A stretch of 7,488 nucleotides of DNA from the NCBI GenBank assembly GCA_964544865.1, contig CAZJDV010000105.1, forward strand, positions 1 to 7,488, in the 5' to 3' direction. Both the position numbers and the translations under genes were made by a program. This document shows positions 6,656 through 7,488 of this stretch, one piece after another (position 1 is the stretch's first letter; each line of letters starts with the position of its first letter). Under the pieces are notes generated by a model. That model was not told where the DNA came from. It saw only the letters and a program-made list of their open reading frames with translations, and ran no database searches. The stretch comes from CAZJDV01 sp964544865 (GTDB taxonomy: Bacteria; Chloroflexota; Dehalococcoidia; Lucifugimonadales; CAJWER01).

Positions 6656-7372
6656 ATGGTCCCCATATTCGAGCTATCGCTGCGACAGCTAGCCGGGCGG
6701 TGGAGGCTGCTGATAATTTTTTTCCTGACCTCGTTGCCGGTCGGCATAACGATGATAGTCCGGGCGGTGGGTGGCGACGCCCCGGAGGAGTTCATCGAGG
6801 GTATGCTTGGTGGCATGATCGTTGGTGCGATAATGCCCATCGTCACAATGACCCTGGCCACGGCGGCCTTTGGGAACGAGCTCGAAGACCGAACCCTCAG
6901 CTATCTGCTTCTCAAGCCGGTCCGCCGGACCTTCGTCGCGATTCCCAAGATGCTGGCCTCGCTTGTCGTCGCCGGACCGCTGCTAACTGCAAGCAGTGTA
7001 TTGGTGGTGGTCCTGGCTCTCGATGGGGGGATCCAGACAGCCCTCGCCGTTGGCGTGGCAGTATTTGCGGGGGTGATGGCGTATTCGGCCGTTTTCACCT
7101 GGGCCGGTCTCGTCTCTAGCCACGCCTTGGGTTTCGCCCTCGTCTACGTCTTCCTGTGGGAGGGTGTGATCAGCTCGTTTCTCGCCGGGGTGCGATATCT
7201 CAGTATCAGGGGCTACACGCTGTCCATCATGTACGGCATCGACGAGGCCGGAATGAAGGCCCTGGAGGAATTCGCCATCGAGTTCCCGGCGGCGATCGGC
7301 GGCGCGGTCGCCGTGACCGCCGGTTTCCTGTGGCTCACCATCCGCCGCCTGCGCAACATGGACGTGCCCTGA
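6656..7372 (+). CDS. ABC-2 type transporter permease, second module
   Basis: A 238-residue membrane protein with about six hydrophobic segments, near 18-36, 50-72, 100-122, 127-150, 156-176 and 212-229. The segment FGNELEDRTLSYLLLKPVRR (72-91) after the second membrane span is the hallmark cytoplasmic coupling stretch of ABC-2 permeases. The protein is shorter than the first permease (310 residues) and lacks both its N-terminal DLGY...YEG region and its long Cys-containing loop, so the two are not recent duplicates. The ATG follows the ATPase stop with no gap; GGAG at 6646-6649 gives a usable ribosome site. As the last gene of the cassette it presumably pairs with the second ATPase, though a mixed complex of both modules is possible. 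Substrate unknown. Confidence 0.88.
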   Translation: MVPIFELSLRQLAGRWRLLIIFFLTSLPVGITMIVRAVGGDAPEEFIEGMLGGMIVGAIMPIVTMTLATAAFGNELEDRTLSYLLLKPVRRTFVAIPKMLASLVVAGPLLTASSVLVVVLALDGGIQTALAVGVAVFAGVMAYSAVFTWAGLVSSHALGFALVYVFLWEGVISSFLAGVRYLSIRGYTLSIMYGIDEAGMKALEEFAIEFPAAIGGAVAVTAGFLWLTIRRLRNMDVP

Positions 7373-7488
7373 AGTCACCCCGTCGCTGGCTGTTTGAGCC
7401 CGACTCTGGCCTGTTTCTTCGTGCCATCTAGACATGTAAACGGCGGAGAGATAATGTACCACCAAGGCGGCTCAAGAGCTGAGATACG
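7373..7488 (+). promoter_or_regulatory. Downstream flank with a weak promoter-like pair
   Basis: The last 116 bases hold no convincing gene and no GC-rich hairpin followed by a T-run. TAGACA at 7429-7434 and GATAAT at 7450-7455 resemble -35 and -10 boxes (each five of six matches), but the 15-base spacing is short. It may serve a gene beyond the right edge of the window. Confidence 0.25.

Noticed and set aside
6983..7465. A 160-codon minus-strand open frame over the end of the second permease
   Set aside because: Antisense to a membrane protein gene with clear ABC-2 features; translation is polar and without motifs.
7471..7483. Small hairpin CTCA-AGAGC-TGAG considered as a terminator
   Set aside because: Only four base pairs, no T-run, and almost at the window edge.

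Overview
This high-GC window is probably from a metagenome assembly, since it contains a run of ten N at 2206-2215. It holds two divergently transcribed gene groups, seven protein genes in all. The gene content (sulfatase-like hydrolase, zinc alcohol dehydrogenase, BNR/Asp-box protein, double ABC-2 export cassette) and codon style resemble uncultured Chloroflexota of the SAR202/Dehalococcoidia type or a similar high-GC lineage. That placement is an inference from general resemblance; there is no rRNA or marker gene here to confirm it.

Left part, minus strand, read from about 3606 down to 1: (i) a soluble sulfatase/alkaline-phosphatase-superfamily hydrolase (2215-3606) with threonine where sulfatases carry the formylglycine cysteine or serine; its stop codon falls on the edge of the assembly gap; (ii) an NAD-type zinc alcohol dehydrogenase (1110-2189) with both zinc sites intact; (iii) a sialidase-superfamily BNR/Asp-box protein (1-1063) starting at GTG and running off the left edge, with five Asp-boxes. 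The three genes are close together, two have clear Shine-Dalgarno sites and the third a plausible one, so they look like one catabolic operon acting on an unidentified ester- or sugar-containing substrate.

Right part, plus strand, 3859-7372: a four-gene ABC-2 type transporter cassette in the order ATPase, permease, ATPase, permease. The genes overlap by 4 bases (ATGA) at two junctions and abut at the third, so they are very likely co-translated. The first ATPase gene lacks a Shine-Dalgarno site but has a TATTAT hexamer ending 6 bases before its ATG, which fits a leaderless transcript. Substrate is unknown.

Between the two groups lies about 250 bp of divergent promoter region (3607-3858) with a short perfect inverted repeat at 3710-3723. 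After the last permease, 116 bp remain without a recognisable gene or terminator. I saw no RNA gene, insertion sequence, CRISPR array or attachment site. The most unusual point is the threonine substitution in the sulfatase-like active site; the rest is fairly ordinary metabolism and transport.
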